A stretch of DNA of 21,261 nucleotides, taken from NCBI GenBank assembly GCA_001785725.1, contig MFUQ01000019.1:1-21261 (forward strand), written 5' to 3'. Below, one piece after another: positions 20,482 to 21,261 of the stretch (position 1 is its first letter; each line of letters starts with the position of its first letter). The translations under genes were made by a program, and so were the position numbers. The notes under the pieces were generated by a model. That model ran no database searches. It was not told the origin of the DNA and saw only the letters and a list, made by a program, of their open reading frames with translations. Source of the stretch: Candidatus Nomurabacteria bacterium RIFCSPLOWO2_01_FULL_36_10b. GTDB taxonomy: Bacteria; Patescibacteriota; Minisyncoccia; Phycocordibacterales; UBA1006.

Positions 20482-21261
20482 TTATTTAGATCTAGTAGCT
20501 CGGGCTCTCTCTGTTTCTGTAAGTAACTTTTTGCGAAGACGAATATGCAACGGAGTAATCTCTAAATACTCATCATCATTCATAACTTCCAATCCTCTCT
20601 CTATTGTAAGAACAAAAGCCGGTTTAAGTGTAATCGCTTCATCAGTGCCAGACGCGCGAACATTACTTAATTGCTTTCCCTTTGTTGGGCTAGACAACAT
20701 CTCGTCTCCCTTACTTGTGTTCCCTATTACTTCACCAATATAAACTTCCATTCCGGGCTCAATATATAAAAGTCCTCTTTCCTGAAGTCCCCACAGAGCA
20801 AATGCTGACGCAGAACCAGTTTCGCGAGAAATCATTGAGCCAACGTCGCGTGTTTCAATAACACCAGCAAGTTTTCTAAATCCAACAACACGTGATGACA
20901 ATATGCCTTCCCCGCGAGTATCAATTATAAATTGACTACGGTAGCCCATTAGACCTCTAGTTGGTATTTCAAAAACAATGCGAGTTCTTATATCGCCAGC
21001 ATGTATATTCACCATAACACCACGACGGCGCGTTAATTTTTCAATTACAACGCCAGAACTTTCATTTGGAACATCAATTACAGCTTCTTCCCACGGTTCT
21101 GTCTTTTCGCCGTCTATTTCTTTTGTGATAACATGCGGTTGAGAAACTTGCATCTCATATCCTTCACGACGCATCACTTCTAAAAGTACAGCAATATGAA
21201 GTTCCCCGCGACCATAAAGCATCATTTTCCCGTCCTCATCAAAAATAATACGGAGTCCTAC
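20482..21261 (-). CDS. typA: Ribosome-associated GTPase TypA/BipA, C-terminal part (start beyond right edge)
   Basis: The frame is open from the window edge (21261) to TAA at 20484-20482, 260 codons, so the N-terminal GTPase domain lies outside. Recognisable parts: domain V-like GRGELHIAVLLEVMRREGYEMQVSQPHVI, then GDIRTRIVFEIPTRGLMGYRSQFIIDTRGEG, SASAFALWGLQERGLLYIEPGMEVYIGEVIG, and the TypA C-terminal domain with NVRASGTDEAITLKPAFVLTIERGLEVMNDDEYLEITPLHIRLRKKLLTETER. The ATG at 21225 is an internal Met, since VGLRIIFDEDGK is read before it in frame. BipA is a translational GTPase of the EF-G/LepA group, aiding ribosome assembly and stress adaptation. Not in an operon with the orphan gene; stop is about 40 nt from the hairpins. 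Confidence 0.96.
   Translation of the reverse strand, partial: VGLRIIFDEDGKMMLYGRGELHIAVLLEVMRREGYEMQVSQPHVITKEIDGEKTEPWEEAVIDVPNESSGVVIEKLTRRRGVMVNIHAGDIRTRIVFEIPTRGLMGYRSQFIIDTRGEGILSSRVVGFRKLAGVIETRDVGSMISRETGSASAFALWGLQERGLLYIEPGMEVYIGEVIGNTSKGDEMLSSPTKGKQLSNVRASGTDEAITLKPAFVLTIERGLEVMNDDEYLEITPLHIRLRKKLLTETERARATRSK

Noticed and set aside
1..21261. UGA recoded to Gly as in SR1/Gracilibacteria
   Set aside because: TGA ends the lipoprotein gene at the expected place, just before a terminator, and no long frame needs a read-through TGA.

Overview
The window looks like an AT-rich genome fragment from Candidatus Patescibacteria (CPR), most likely a parcubacterial lineage. This is inferred from gene content and style: a long type IV pilus (T4P) cluster with pilM, N, O, B, T, C, several pilins and a prepilin peptidase but no secretin gene; NAD-dependent ligase and ComF beside it; gatC-gatA without gatB; weak or absent Shine-Dalgarno (SD) sequences; and several orphan proteins. 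TGA acts as a stop (for example at 5036-5038) and Trp is encoded by TGG, so the UGA-to-Gly code of SR1/Gracilibacteria is not in use.

Layout. At 1-784 (-) lies the start of a zinc-ribbon protein with a 29-residue tandem repeat; it runs off the left edge. Positions 785-1119 hold no gene but contain promoter-like sequences facing both ways. tRNA-Asp(GTC), a small acidic ORF, a perfect palindromic terminator and initiator tRNA-fMet(CAT) fill 1120-1663. At 1788-4200 (-) is a gatC-gatA operon followed by a one-TM protein with a HEPN-like C-terminal domain. A divergent lipoprotein-like gene (4343-5038, +) ends at a hairpin shared with ligA.

From 18830 down to 5086 every gene is on the minus strand: pilM, pilN, pilO, a PilP-position protein, pilB, pilT, pilC, major pilin pilA, a second pilin, prepilin peptidase pilD, four pseudopilins (GspH/FimT-, PilW-, PilV- and PilX/GspK-like) and ligA. 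PilM-PilN-PilO and PilC would form the inner platform, PilB and PilT would extend and retract, PilD would process the six prepilins, and the minor pilins would prime or cap the fibre. With divergent comF (18891-19688, +) this resembles a DNA-uptake locus. A 161-aa orphan with its own promoter and SD (19840-20325, -), a GC-rich double hairpin, and the C-terminal part of typA/bipA (20482-21261, -, cut by the right edge) complete the window.

The most notable points are: (1) an 87-bp tandem repeat, copies differing at one base, inside an edge-truncated zinc-ribbon gene; (2) loss of the Cys4 zinc sites in both LigA and PilB while PilD and ComF keep theirs; (3) a hairpin holding the only evident SD of gatA; (4) -10 boxes only 7-8 nt upstream of ATG for several genes, often with an extended TGn, suggesting leaderless transcripts; (5) a HEPN-like membrane protein attached to gatCA. 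I see no unmistakable new defence or mobile system. No searches were run; all family names come from reading motifs.
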